Shown here in pieces: positions 17,471 to 26,037 of a DNA stretch of 64,000 nt; position 1 is the stretch's first letter; each line of letters begins with the position of its first letter. The notes below the pieces were generated by a model. That model searched no databases and had not been told where the DNA came from. It saw nothing but the letters and a program-made list of their open reading frames with translations. The translations under genes were made by a program, and so were the position numbers. Source of the DNA: Eubacterium sp. (lineage in GTDB: Bacteria > Bacillota > Clostridia > Lachnospirales > Lachnospiraceae); contig JAETSX010000004.1 of the NCBI GenBank assembly GCA_021769425.1, positions 42,873-106,872 on the forward strand, in the 5' to 3' direction.

Positions 17471-17537
17471 TCATTTATCAAATAGGTATCCGGGCATAAA
17501 GCCTTTGTCACTTCACTTTTTCATGCCTTTTCCGATA

Positions 17538-18680
17538 TCAGTTTCGGGCATGAACCTCTGACAACTCCAGCGCTTTGTTAATTACGATATCCTGCTGTTC
17601 GTCCGTCAGCCCCGGATACAGGGGCAGACTTATCATATGGGCGTACAATTCTTCCGCATTGGGACAATATACGTCCTGATAACCATGTTTTCGGTAATAC
17701 GGATGACGGTAAACCGGAATATAATGGATATTCACCCCAAACCCTGCCTCCCGCAAATCTGCAAACACCTTATCTCTGTCTGCCCCTGGAAACTGCAGCA
17801 CATACAGGTGCCAGCCACTTTCTGCATAGGGAAGCTGTTTCGGCGTTCGAAGGCCGGGCACATTCTCAAAAGCTCTGTCATACCGTTTTGCAAGTTCTCT
17901 TCTTCTAGCTAAAAACCTGTCCAGCTTCTTTAACTGGCTGCTGCCCAACGCTGCCTGAATATCTGTCATCCGGTAATTATAGCCCAATTCCAGCTGCTCA
18001 TAATACCAGCCGCCTTCATTTTTCTCCATCAGGGATTCCTCCCGGGTGATCCCATGGCTGCGAAACAGCATGAGACGCTGGTACAGCTTCTCGCTGTCTG
18101 TCACTGCCATTCCCCCTTCTCCTGTGGTAATGGGTTTTACTGGATGAAAACTGAAAATCGTCATATCCGAACTCAGGGAACCGATTTTTTTGCCCCGGTA
18201 TTTCGCCCCAAGGGCATGAGCCCCGTCTTCAATTACAAGAAGGCCGTATTTGCGGGCAATTCTGTGTATCTCGTCCATTTCACAGGGCTGGCCGGTAAAA
18301 TGCACCGGAATAATCGCCCTGGTTTTATCTGTAATTTTACGTTCCACATCTGCCGGATCAATGTTGTAAGTAACCGGATCAATATCTGCAAAAACTGGCT
18401 TCCCTCCGCAGTAAAGTACGCAATTTGCTGAGGCGGCAAATGTTATGGCAGGGACAATCACTTCATCCCCTTTCTGAATGCCGGCCGCAAGACAGGCAAT
18501 GTGAAGCGCGGCCGTTCCATTGGAAACGGTCACTGCGTATTTCGATCCCACATAGGCTGCTGTTTTTTTCTCGAATTCCGCTGCTGCAGGGCCTGTGGTG
18601 ATAAAATCTCCACGCAAAATACTGGCCACTGCCTGGATGTCGTCTTCCTCTATGGTTTGATGTCCGTATGGTATGTACAT
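17538..18680 (-). CDS. pseC: UDP-4-amino-4,6-dideoxy-L-AltNAc aminotransferase PseC
   Basis: A 380-residue PLP-dependent DegT/DnrJ/EryC1-family sugar aminotransferase that makes the second intermediate of pseudaminic acid synthesis from the PseB product. The N-terminus IPYGHQTIEEDDIQAVASIL is characteristic of PseC. Other motifs are KYAVTVSNGTAALHIACLAA, VIEDGAHALGAKYRGKKIGS and the PLP-lysine motif FSFHPVKPITTGEGGMAV. Length is normal. It follows pseH by 28 bp. Confidence 0.92.
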   Translation of the reverse strand: MYIPYGHQTIEEDDIQAVASILRGDFITTGPAAAEFEKKTAAYVGSKYAVTVSNGTAALHIACLAAGIQKGDEVIVPAITFAASANCVLYCGGKPVFADIDPVTYNIDPADVERKITDKTRAIIPVHFTGQPCEMDEIHRIARKYGLLVIEDGAHALGAKYRGKKIGSLSSDMTIFSFHPVKPITTGEGGMAVTDSEKLYQRLMLFRSHGITREESLMEKNEGGWYYEQLELGYNYRMTDIQAALGSSQLKKLDRFLARRRELAKRYDRAFENVPGLRTPKQLPYAESGWHLYVLQFPGADRDKVFADLREAGFGVNIHYIPVYRHPYYRKHGYQDVYCPNAEELYAHMISLPLYPGLTDEQQDIVINKALELSEVHARN

Positions 18681-18708
18681 GGCAAATACTCTCTTTCTGT
18701 TTCACTTT

Positions 18709-19245
18709 TTAACAGTTCCTTCCTGTCTCTTTTTCAAATTCCAACTTTATTTCTTTTTTGTATTCTATACCCTTTTTTTCATACATTAATGATGCAAAGA
18801 TTCTGTTTGATGCAACATTACTTTTTTTCACCAAAGCTTTTGCCGAAACCGTCTCAATATAGGGTTTCTGACTTTCCATCCATTGACGAATCTCCTCCTC
18901 CGCAACCTCAATTAATTTTTTCCCATATCCTTTGTTCCTGAATTCTTTTGCAATGCTGTAACTGATAACAGCTTCATTACCCTCAAAATCCAATCGCAGC
19001 ATTCCAACCTCTAATTTTCCGTCGCAGAAGATATAAATCCGGCAGTTGCCATCCTTATATTTTTTCTTAAACCATTCCACATGCTCTTCATAATTCACCG
19101 GTTCTGAATGAAAAGAATTCTTCCGCGCCTCTCTGTCATTCACCCAGCGAAACAGTGTCTTTACATCTTTCCACTCTGCTTTCCTCAGGCAGCAGGTCTC
19201 TCCCACATCTGCATTACGCTTTCTTTCCTTCCTGCCAGTTTCCAT
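18709..19245 (-). CDS. pseH: GNAT acetyltransferase, PseH-like
   Basis: A 178-residue GNAT protein whose opening LRKAEWKDVKTLFRWVNDRE and KNSFHSEPVNYEEHVEWFKK is typical of PseH, which acetylates the 4-amino group of UDP-4-amino-4,6-dideoxy-L-AltNAc. The acetyl-CoA binding loop reads SIAKEFRNKGYGKKLIEVAE. In many clostridia the same GNAT domain is fused behind PseG; here it is free-standing. The ATG overlaps the end of pseF by 32 bp and has AAGGAAG 7-8 nt upstream. A GTG 13 codons in is an alternative start. Confidence 0.78.
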   Translation of the reverse strand: METGRKERKRNADVGETCCLRKAEWKDVKTLFRWVNDREARKNSFHSEPVNYEEHVEWFKKKYKDGNCRIYIFCDGKLEVGMLRLDFEGNEAVISYSIAKEFRNKGYGKKLIEVAEEEIRQWMESQKPYIETVSAKALVKKSNVASNRIFASLMYEKKGIEYKKEIKLEFEKETGRNC

Positions 19246-19942
19246 CGAATGCTTCCTTCCTCATTAGCTGAAATTTCATCTCTGCCAGCTTCCAATCCTG
19301 CTCATTGTCAATATCCTGCACTTCCAATTCCGGCGTCACCAAGGCTTTCGTCCGTTCTGTCACCAGCGCTCCATGCTTTAAAAATTCTTCTACACGAAAA
19401 CAATAAAATTGACCGCAGTCATGATACATGACAGGAATATCCTGGGAACGCCTTTTTTCATATTCTGGAAAAGCATACTTTGCTATGCCATTTTCTAAAT
19501 ACATGCCCCGCAAAGGCGGAAAAGAAAACGCAGTGACCGGGATGACCGATTCTGCCTCTCCCTGTTCCAAAAGCTCCATGGCGCTCCTCAATTTTTTTCC
19601 AGTGACAAACGGCGCCGTTGGATAAATGCAGCAGCCGTATTGAAACTTTCTTCCGCATTGCTGATACCTATTTAACACTTCTGTCAGCACATCGGCTGTC
19701 GCAGCATAATCTCCGGCATTTTCCTTCGAACGCAAAAAAGGAATCTTTGCTCCATAATATTCTGCCAGTTCCGCAATTTCACTGTCTTCTGTTGATACCA
19801 TAATCTCATCAAATATCTCTGCCTCCTGCGCTGCCTCAATTGAATATGCAAGTATTGGCTTCCCGCAGAAGCTTCGGATATTTTTACCCGGAATCCGTTT
19901 GCTTCCTCCCCGGGCTGTAATAACTGCAATTCTCTGTTCCAT
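19214..19942 (-). CDS. pseF: Pseudaminic acid cytidylyltransferase PseF
   Basis: A 242-residue nucleotidyltransferase that activates pseudaminic acid as its CMP derivative. It has the CMP-sialate-synthetase-like start MEQRIAVITARGGSKRIPGK with the CTP-binding Arg/Gly loop, then SFCGKPILAYSIEAA, CCIYPTAPFVTGKKL, MYHDCGQFYCFRVEEFL and EVQDIDNEQDWKLAEMK. The combination with PseB and PseC nearby favours PseF over NeuA. It sits 36 bp after pseB and overlaps pseH. Confidence 0.9.
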   Translation of the reverse strand: MEQRIAVITARGGSKRIPGKNIRSFCGKPILAYSIEAAQEAEIFDEIMVSTEDSEIAELAEYYGAKIPFLRSKENAGDYAATADVLTEVLNRYQQCGRKFQYGCCIYPTAPFVTGKKLRSAMELLEQGEAESVIPVTAFSFPPLRGMYLENGIAKYAFPEYEKRRSQDIPVMYHDCGQFYCFRVEEFLKHGALVTERTKALVTPELEVQDIDNEQDWKLAEMKFQLMRKEAFDGNWQEGKKA

Positions 19943-19978
19943 TTTTTCCTTTCCAAAACAACGTTTTTAAATATTCAC

Positions 19979-20980
19979 TTACATGCTTCCAGAACCTTTT
20001 ACTTGTTTTAAAAGTTCTCTCAATTCCTCTATTCCAAGCCAATCTGTATTCGTTTCAGAACTGTATTCAAACCCTTGCTCTATCCTCTTTCCGCCCGGCT
20101 GAATCTTATCTGGATTCCACCATTCCATGTGAGGATAAATGATAAAATGTTTCTCATATTCATAGGTATTGGCGGAATCCTCCCGGGTCACCATAATTTC
20201 ATGCAGTTTTTCCCCTTCCCGAATTCCCACTTCCGGCATACTGCATCCTGGTAAAATTGCCTGGGCAAGATCCGTGACTTTAAAAGATGGTATTTTAGAA
20301 ATAAACGTTTCTCCGCCCTTAGTTTCCTCTAAAGCTTTAATTACCAACTCTACTCCCTGTTCCAGACTAATCCAAAACCGTGTCATGCGATAATCTGTAA
20401 TAGGCAGTTCCGTTTCCCCTCTGGATGCAATATTCCGAAAAAACGGAATCACTGAACCGCGGCTCCCTGCCACATTTCCATAACGAACCACAGAAAAACT
20501 AACATCTTTTTTTCCTGCATAAGCATTTGCCGACACAAACAATTTATCTGACACCAGTTTCGTTCCGCCGTACAAATTGATGGGATTAACCGCTTTGTCT
20601 GTGGAAAGTGCAACCACTTTTTTAACACCGCAATCCAAGGCAGCTTCTATGATATTCATTGCGCCGTTAATATTTGTTTTCACCGCTTCTATAGGATTAT
20701 ATTCGCAAGCAGGCACCTGCTTTAAGGCAGCTGCGTGAATCACATAATCAACCCCGGCAAAAGCCCTGTACAGCCTGTCCCTGTCTCTCACATCCCCAAT
20801 AAAAAAACGAAGTATATTTCTATATTTTTTGAAATTTTCAGTCATAAGAAACTGTTTATACTCGTCACGGGAATAAATAATGATTTTTTTCGGACTGTAA
20901 TGCTCTAATATATATCTTGTAAATGCACCGCCGAAAGAACCTGTTCCTCCGGTAATCAATATCGTCTTATCATTCAGCAT
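19979..20980 (-). CDS. pseB: UDP-GlcNAc 4,6-dehydratase (inverting) PseB
   Basis: PseB is the short-chain dehydrogenase that catalyses the first step of pseudaminic acid synthesis, 4,6-dehydration with C5 epimerisation of UDP-GlcNAc. The NAD(P)-binding loop is MLNDKTILITGGTGSFGGAF. The signature YSRDEYKQFLM and the segments DYVIHAAALKQVPACEYNPI, ALSTDKAVNPINLYGGTKL and VVRYGNVAGSRGSVIPFF are diagnostic. The start MLNDKT (333 residues) was chosen because GGAGGG lies 6 nt upstream. A longer in-frame start at MDQFQE has no such site. Confidence 0.93.
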   Translation of the reverse strand: MLNDKTILITGGTGSFGGAFTRYILEHYSPKKIIIYSRDEYKQFLMTENFKKYRNILRFFIGDVRDRDRLYRAFAGVDYVIHAAALKQVPACEYNPIEAVKTNINGAMNIIEAALDCGVKKVVALSTDKAVNPINLYGGTKLVSDKLFVSANAYAGKKDVSFSVVRYGNVAGSRGSVIPFFRNIASRGETELPITDYRMTRFWISLEQGVELVIKALEETKGGETFISKIPSFKVTDLAQAILPGCSMPEVGIREGEKLHEIMVTREDSANTYEYEKHFIIYPHMEWWNPDKIQPGGKRIEQGFEYSSETNTDWLGIEELRELLKQVKGSGSM

Positions 20981-21043
20981 ATTTTCCCTCCGCATTTCCT
21001 GAAACTGATCCATGATCTATCTTCCATTGTTTAAATTTCGTTG

Positions 21044-21484
21044 TTACAATTTCTTTTCCATCACCAGCCATTTCCCGCTGTCTTCTAAAATATGACACGC
21101 TTGTTTTTGATAAAAACGGATTCCTGATAAATTGGTTTTTATAACCTTTAATCGTATTCTGCTAACGCCTCTTTGTTTCGCTTCTTTTTCAACACAGTTC
21201 CAAAGACAGTTCCCTATCCCTTTTCCCTGCATTTCCTTCATCACTGCTATGGAACTAATAAAAGCACCCTCCGGCTGGTTCATATATACTGCACAATGCG
21301 CCATTATTGCCTCTTGCTCATATACCAAAAACCAGACCGCATTCTCTGCCAGCTTTTTCGCATATTCTTTTATTTTTACACGCTCTGACAAACACGGCTC
21401 AAACATTGTGTCAAAATCTCTGAGCACTGCTTCTATGGCGTTTGGGCTGTTCGGAGGATATTCTGTCACAATATTCAATACCAT
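21044..21484 (-). CDS. GNAT family N-acetyltransferase
   Basis: A 146-residue GNAT protein with the acetyl-CoA loop SSIAVMKEMQGKGIGNCLWN and the late motif LKVIKTNLSGIRFYQKQACH. The substrate is unknown; it may modify a flagellar sugar given its place between pseB and wbqC, but ordinary small-molecule acetylation is equally possible. The ATG at MVLNIVTEYPP has AAGGAAG close upstream and was preferred to a GTG seven codons earlier that lies inside a dispersed repeat. Confidence 0.75.
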   Translation of the reverse strand: MVLNIVTEYPPNSPNAIEAVLRDFDTMFEPCLSERVKIKEYAKKLAENAVWFLVYEQEAIMAHCAVYMNQPEGAFISSIAVMKEMQGKGIGNCLWNCVEKEAKQRGVSRIRLKVIKTNLSGIRFYQKQACHILEDSGKWLVMEKKL

Positions 21485-21504
21485 GCACTTCCTTTTCACT
21501 GACA

Positions 21505-21538
21505 CCGGGATATTTAACCGCCGGGATCATATTACAGC
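21505..21538. repeat. Partial copy of the dispersed palindromic repeat
   Basis: The word gatatttaaccgccggg here matches the right end of the 185-bp element at 2604-2788 (gatatttaaccgccgga). It lies in the 70-bp spacer between the wbqC-like gene and the GNAT gene. Confidence 0.45.
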
Positions 21539-21558
21539 GCATCACCCGCAACACAGCA

Positions 21559-22254
21559 TTAGGACAGCTTGTACCGCTCCAACATCCGCATTGCTTGATC
21601 CCTAGACTGAAACATCAAAACGTCCAGAATCGACAAGCTTCCCACAAACGGCCCGCCAAACTGTGGATATGGAACCTCTTCCATTTCCAGAAAATGCAGC
21701 TGAACGCCCTGCTGTTCAAATTCCTGTTTTTGATACAACGCTTTTCCACCAATTGGATTGATGTATGTGTCTGCCTGCAATTTACGGCAGATTGCCAGCA
21801 CTTTGTCTTTTCCCCGTACTTCATGCCCGATTTGCAAGTCAGAAGAAACTATCATTTTTGTATGGATTTCTAAATAGTCCGCGATTCTTTTTACAGAATT
21901 ATAAAGAAAGTAAAACAGATTTTCCTCCATATAGTCGATACATTCACAAAACAGCGGAAAAGTTTGTTCAAAATAAGGCGCTTTGCAATAAGCAGCCTGT
22001 ATCTGCGCTTTTAGTTTTCTCCGGTCAAAAGCTTCTGCAACCTTTCGTTCACAAATATCCAGTTCATCCGAACCCTTTGCAACTGGAATTGTAAAATATT
22101 TCGCCTGCCCTTCGCACAAATAACGGTTGCGGTTGATCCATCCCTTTTTCGTATATTTAATGTTGTCATAAATAACATACTGATCCACTGCATAAAGCAG
22201 TTGGAAGTAACCAAGATATGGCCAAAAATATGGCTGCATAATGCCAACCTTCAC
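21559..22254 (-). CDS. WbqC family protein
   Basis: A 231-residue WbqC-like protein (opening KVGIMQPYFWPYLGYFQLLY, then VIYDNIKYTKKGWINRNRYL). The family occurs in polysaccharide and flagellin-glycan clusters and has been suggested to be involved in glycan or amino-sugar modification; its precise reaction is unresolved. No membrane segment or signal peptide is visible. It lies in the same minus-strand run as the methyltransferase upstream (20 bp gap). Confidence 0.85.
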   Translation of the reverse strand: MKVGIMQPYFWPYLGYFQLLYAVDQYVIYDNIKYTKKGWINRNRYLCEGQAKYFTIPVAKGSDELDICERKVAEAFDRRKLKAQIQAAYCKAPYFEQTFPLFCECIDYMEENLFYFLYNSVKRIADYLEIHTKMIVSSDLQIGHEVRGKDKVLAICRKLQADTYINPIGGKALYQKQEFEQQGVQLHFLEMEEVPYPQFGGPFVGSLSILDVLMFQSRDQAMRMLERYKLS

Positions 22255-22273
22255 TTTTTATCCCCTCTTCCAT

Positions 22274-23011
22274 TTACTTTGTACAGATACAGTAAATACT
22301 GGAACATAATTCCGGATACTGCTGGCCCAGCGAATAACATCCATCCAGGTATTCTTTGGAAATAATGTCCGTTCCAAGCAGCCTGTCCCACTGAAAATTT
22401 GCCAGCGCTTTAAAAAAGATCCCTGATTTATGGATCACATTCATCCCTGCCTTTTGTATTTCCCCTTCCAGTGTATCCAGACTATATGTAATTGTATGCC
22501 CATGCAGCCGCTCTGCCTCTGTTACAGCTGCATTGGATGATATCATACCCATTTTAACTGCAATCTGCCTGGACGGAGCATTTGCATTCGGACACGCGAC
22601 AAATAAACGCCCTGTTTCAGTCATCCATTCCTGACTGATTTTTTGTAAAAGTCCAACCCGGTTGTCTATATGTTCCAAAACATGCGTCAGAAAAATATTT
22701 TCATATTTCTGGTTAAGCTTTGCGTTTTCAAATACAGATGTCACAAATCGGACATTTGCAGCTCCTTTTAGCCTTTCCCTTGCTATGCATACAGCATCAG
22801 AAGACGCCTCTACACAAGTAACCTCATCAAACATCCCTGCAATCCGCTCTGTAAATGCTCCCTGATAACAGCCCAACTCTAATGCATTCCCTTGCCTGAA
22901 AAACGGCTGGAATGCTTTTATCATATAAGGATGCATCACATCCAGATCAAAACTGTAGGCATATTTATGGTTATTTTGATCTTTGCATTCCTGATTATAA
23001 TTCCTATCCAT
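22274..23011 (-). CDS. Class I SAM-dependent methyltransferase
   Basis: A 245-residue Rossmann-fold methyltransferase. Motif I is NALELGCYQGAFTERIAG, the acidic ribose-binding residue is in EVTCVEASSD, and the post-I region reads NIFLTHVLEHIDNRVGLLQK followed by GRLFVACPNANAPSRQIAVK. It resembles methyltransferases of sugar or lipid biosynthesis clusters. Its ATG follows the stop of the propeller-like gene directly, so it belongs to the glycan island and probably methylates a sugar or linked acyl group. Confidence 0.82.
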   Translation of the reverse strand: MDRNYNQECKDQNNHKYAYSFDLDVMHPYMIKAFQPFFRQGNALELGCYQGAFTERIAGMFDEVTCVEASSDAVCIARERLKGAANVRFVTSVFENAKLNQKYENIFLTHVLEHIDNRVGLLQKISQEWMTETGRLFVACPNANAPSRQIAVKMGMISSNAAVTEAERLHGHTITYSLDTLEGEIQKAGMNVIHKSGIFFKALANFQWDRLLGTDIISKEYLDGCYSLGQQYPELCSSIYCICTK

Positions 23012-23944
23012 TTACATTTCCTCCAGTTCCGCCAGTCCAAACCCATTTTTCCCAAATGCATTTCCGTTATACAGCAGATATATTTTCTGATCCATTGTAA
23101 ATACATGCGGATAACACTGCATCTGGCTGTCCCATCCATCCTCAGGTTGTTCAAAATTCAGCTTTTCATCACATCGGATCCAGTCTCCAGGATGCTTTGA
23201 CCAGGCATACCCCAGCCGATAAGAACATTCCCTCCGATCTCTGAAACCATAGGCAGACCGATAGCAAAAAAACATATGATAACAACCGTTAAAATTTATC
23301 ACGCAGGGCAATGCCTGACATTCATCTTCCAAAACATCCGGAAGAATTGCTTTTCCTTCTTTCTGCCAATCCACCCCATTATCAGAAACTGCATGACCGA
23401 TCTTATAAATGCGTTCCGGCTGTGCACTACCAGCATAGCTTCTCCACTCTTTTCCATAAATGTACCACATATGAAGTCTGTTCTCATACCGCCTGACAAA
23501 CCCGTCCACAACAAGAAACGGCTCCATCAGAGAGCTTGTCAGCACCGGTCCTTCACCAAGCCTTTGAAAACTCTCTCCACTGTCTTCTGACACTGCCAGC
23601 CCTATCGCTGTATCCACAGAAACAGACACACGCCTGGACCAGCCGCTGGTATAAGCAAAGATCCTCCCGCCATCACAAACCGGGCTAAAGGGAAAAATAC
23701 CATGTTCATCAAAAGATCCTAATTTTCCATCCGTCATAATCTGCTTTTCAATCCGCAAAACACGTGTAAAATCTTTTGAAAAATCCGCAAAACAAACATA
23801 ACTGACCAGTTTTTGCCCATCCTTTTTGCACGCTGAAAAATACACTCTCACAAAATCTTGAAATACAATGGCCTGAGGTGATTTTGCATATTCCAGTCCA
23901 AACTGCTGCGGGGCAAATATCTGCCCATGCTTCTTCCAAATCAT
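23012..23944 (-). CDS. Beta-propeller glycoside-hydrolase-like protein, copy 1
   Basis: A 310-residue cytosolic-type protein without signal peptide. It has repeated propeller-blade words: DFVRVYFSACKKDGQKLVSY, FDEHGIFPFSPV, GLAVSEDSGESFQRLGEGPV, NRLHMWYIYGKEW, HAVSDNGVDWQKEGKAILPD and GCYHMFFCYRSA. The fold pattern resembles GH43/GH130-type five-bladed propellers found in sugar-modifying loci. It overlaps its paralogue upstream by 4 bp and aligns with it throughout. The role in a biosynthetic glycan cluster is unknown; a transferase or phosphorylase is as likely as a hydrolase. Confidence 0.68.
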   Translation of the reverse strand: MIWKKHGQIFAPQQFGLEYAKSPQAIVFQDFVRVYFSACKKDGQKLVSYVCFADFSKDFTRVLRIEKQIMTDGKLGSFDEHGIFPFSPVCDGGRIFAYTSGWSRRVSVSVDTAIGLAVSEDSGESFQRLGEGPVLTSSLMEPFLVVDGFVRRYENRLHMWYIYGKEWRSYAGSAQPERIYKIGHAVSDNGVDWQKEGKAILPDVLEDECQALPCVINFNGCYHMFFCYRSAYGFRDRRECSYRLGYAWSKHPGDWIRCDEKLNFEQPEDGWDSQMQCYPHVFTMDQKIYLLYNGNAFGKNGFGLAELEEM

Positions 23945-24915
23945 TGCAGCTCCCCTTTCAGCTCAGCGATGCCAAATCCGTACTTTCCCACTTCATTGCC
24001 AAGATAAAGCATATATGTCTTTCCATCACACGCAAAAACATGGGGATAAGCGACCATCTCACTGTCCCATCCGCCTGGCTCTTCGGATGCCGTAATTCCC
24101 GCCTTACTATCATCTCTTTCCCAATGGTACAAATCCAGCGATCTCGCATATCCAATCCGGTAACTATTCTTTGCATTTTTCCGAAAATCGGTATGACACC
24201 GATAACAGAAAAACATATGGTAACGCCCGTTTTGCCATATCACATCCCCGCATGCCTGTGATTCCAGTTCTCCAAGACGATCCGAAAGCAAATCCCTGCC
24301 GCATTTTCTCCAGTTTATGCCGTCTTCAGATACCGCCATACGCAGCTTATAACAGATTTCCGGACGCTGTTCTTCCTGTGTCCAGCGTTTTCCTGCTGAA
24401 TAAAACAAATACCACTTTCCATTATAAATCCGTATTTTAGGCGAACAAATCATAAATGGCTCATCCAAAGAAGCCGTCAGCACCGGACCTTTACCTATTT
24501 TGCAAAACGTTTCCCCACCGTCTTCACTAACTGCACATCCTATGGATACGTAAAAAGGCGCTGACTCTCCTCTTGTCACTCCACCATAGTACCCAAAAAT
24601 CTGGCTGCCCTTACGCACTGCCGAAAACGGATACGTTCCAAATTCATCAAATTCTCCCAATCCTCCCAATTCCAAGACTGGTCTTTCTGCGATTTTCACA
24701 ATTTTATATGGATTTTTCCGGGATAAATCCACATAAGAAACCCTGCTGACTGTGCGCCCTTGTTCATCCGGCTTTTGTCTGCTGCAAATATAAACTCGAA
24801 TAAAATCGTCAAATAATAATGTATTTTCACCCTGGGCATACTCCCATCTCCAAAACGGTCGATTTTCACAATCCTGAGGGCAGAACACCAGCCCTTTTTT
24901 CTCCCATTGAAACAT
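23941..24915 (-). CDS. Beta-propeller glycoside-hydrolase-like protein, copy 2
   Basis: A 324-residue paralogue of the neighbouring gene, sharing FDDFIRVYICSRQ, VSYVDLSRKN, FDEFGTYPFSAV, GCAVSEDGGETFCKIGKGPV, KWYLFYSAGKRW and GRYHMFFCYRCHTDFR. Tandem duplication followed by divergence is the simple explanation. It overlaps the 3' end of the aminotransferase gene by 50 bp but has its own AAGGGAG ribosome-binding site before the ATG. Function is unknown, as for copy 1. Confidence 0.68.
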   Translation of the reverse strand: MFQWEKKGLVFCPQDCENRPFWRWEYAQGENTLLFDDFIRVYICSRQKPDEQGRTVSRVSYVDLSRKNPYKIVKIAERPVLELGGLGEFDEFGTYPFSAVRKGSQIFGYYGGVTRGESAPFYVSIGCAVSEDGGETFCKIGKGPVLTASLDEPFMICSPKIRIYNGKWYLFYSAGKRWTQEEQRPEICYKLRMAVSEDGINWRKCGRDLLSDRLGELESQACGDVIWQNGRYHMFFCYRCHTDFRKNAKNSYRIGYARSLDLYHWERDDSKAGITASEEPGGWDSEMVAYPHVFACDGKTYMLYLGNEVGKYGFGIAELKGELQ

Positions 24916-26032
24916 AAATTCTCCCTTTTCTATTCTTTAAAATGTCTATGATTCTCTCCTGGCTTTCCATCGCCAGATCCTCATACAACGGAAGCGTCAG
25001 CGCTTTTTTTGAGATCTCTCTTGCCCGCTGCAAATTTGCATTCCGATATTTATTTTTAAAACATGCCTGATCCGATGTCAGAGGATAAAAATACTTTCTT
25101 GCATAAATATTTTCATCCCTCAGATTACTCCATAGCTCATCTCTTGTTATTCCATACTCCTCTTCCACGAGAACTGGGAAATATGCATAATTATTTGTTG
25201 CATTATCTTCCTTTCTAAATAACCGAAGCCCTTTCACATTTTCCAATTGCTCCTTATAAAATTCATAGCTCTTCTTACGCCCTTCCATCGACTTGAAAAT
25301 GTATTTTAAATTACACAGCCCCATAATCGCCGAAAATTCATTCATCTTTGCGTTTGCCCCGATGCCCGTCACCAATTCTTCCCCTTGGATTCCAAAATTT
25401 TTAAGGGTATACAATCTGTCATAAAGTTTTGGATCCGTAAACGCTACCGCTCCTCCCTCAATGGTATGAAATACTTTTGTCGCATGAAAGCTAAACACCG
25501 ACGCATCTCCAAAGCTGCCAATTCCCCTGCCCTGATATTCCATTCCAAAGGCATGGGCTGCATCATAAATAACTTTCAGTCCATAGTGGTCTGCAATCTC
25601 CTGAATTGCTTCCATCCTGCACAGGTTTCCGTACACATGAACCGGAACAATTGCTACTGTATGTTCGGTAATCAGGTCTTCAATTTTACTTTCATCAATC
25701 GTGCCGTCACTCCATTTGATATCACAAAAAACCGGCTTTAAATTATTTCTCACAATTGCATGCGTCGTGGAAATAAAAGTAAATGGTGTTGTAATTACCT
25801 CTGCCCCCGGGGCAAATTGAAACGCCTGAATCGCAAGCTCCAGCGACATATGCCCATTTACAAACAGCGACAGCCCGGGCACTTTCAGAAAATCTTTTAA
25901 TTTTTCTTCCAGCTCCTTATGATAACATCCCATATTTGTCAGCCAACGGCTGTCCCAAAGCGGACGGATCGCTTCCGCAAATTCTTCATAGGGCGGCATA
26001 GAAGACCTTGTTACAAATATTTTTTCTTTCAC
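24866..26032 (-). CDS. DegT/DnrJ/EryC1 family sugar aminotransferase
   Basis: A 388-residue PLP-dependent nucleotide-sugar aminotransferase. Visible motifs are FVNGHMSLELAIQAF, EVITTPFTFISTTHAIV, IYDAAHAFGMEYQGRGIGSF and the lysine motif FSFHATKVFHTIEGGAVAF. It most resembles transaminases making dTDP-4-amino-4,6-dideoxy sugars (VioA/FdtB-like). No matching dTDP-glucose dehydratase lies in the window, so it may use a keto sugar made elsewhere. The last 16 residues run into the start of the next gene, and could be an extension past the family's normal end. Confidence 0.83.
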   Translation of the reverse strand: MKEKIFVTRSSMPPYEEFAEAIRPLWDSRWLTNMGCYHKELEEKLKDFLKVPGLSLFVNGHMSLELAIQAFQFAPGAEVITTPFTFISTTHAIVRNNLKPVFCDIKWSDGTIDESKIEDLITEHTVAIVPVHVYGNLCRMEAIQEIADHYGLKVIYDAAHAFGMEYQGRGIGSFGDASVFSFHATKVFHTIEGGAVAFTDPKLYDRLYTLKNFGIQGEELVTGIGANAKMNEFSAIMGLCNLKYIFKSMEGRKKSYEFYKEQLENVKGLRLFRKEDNATNNYAYFPVLVEEEYGITRDELWSNLRDENIYARKYFYPLTSDQACFKNKYRNANLQRAREISKKALTLPLYEDLAMESQERIIDILKNRKGRIYVSMGEKRAGVLPSGL

Positions 26033-26037
26033 TGTGT

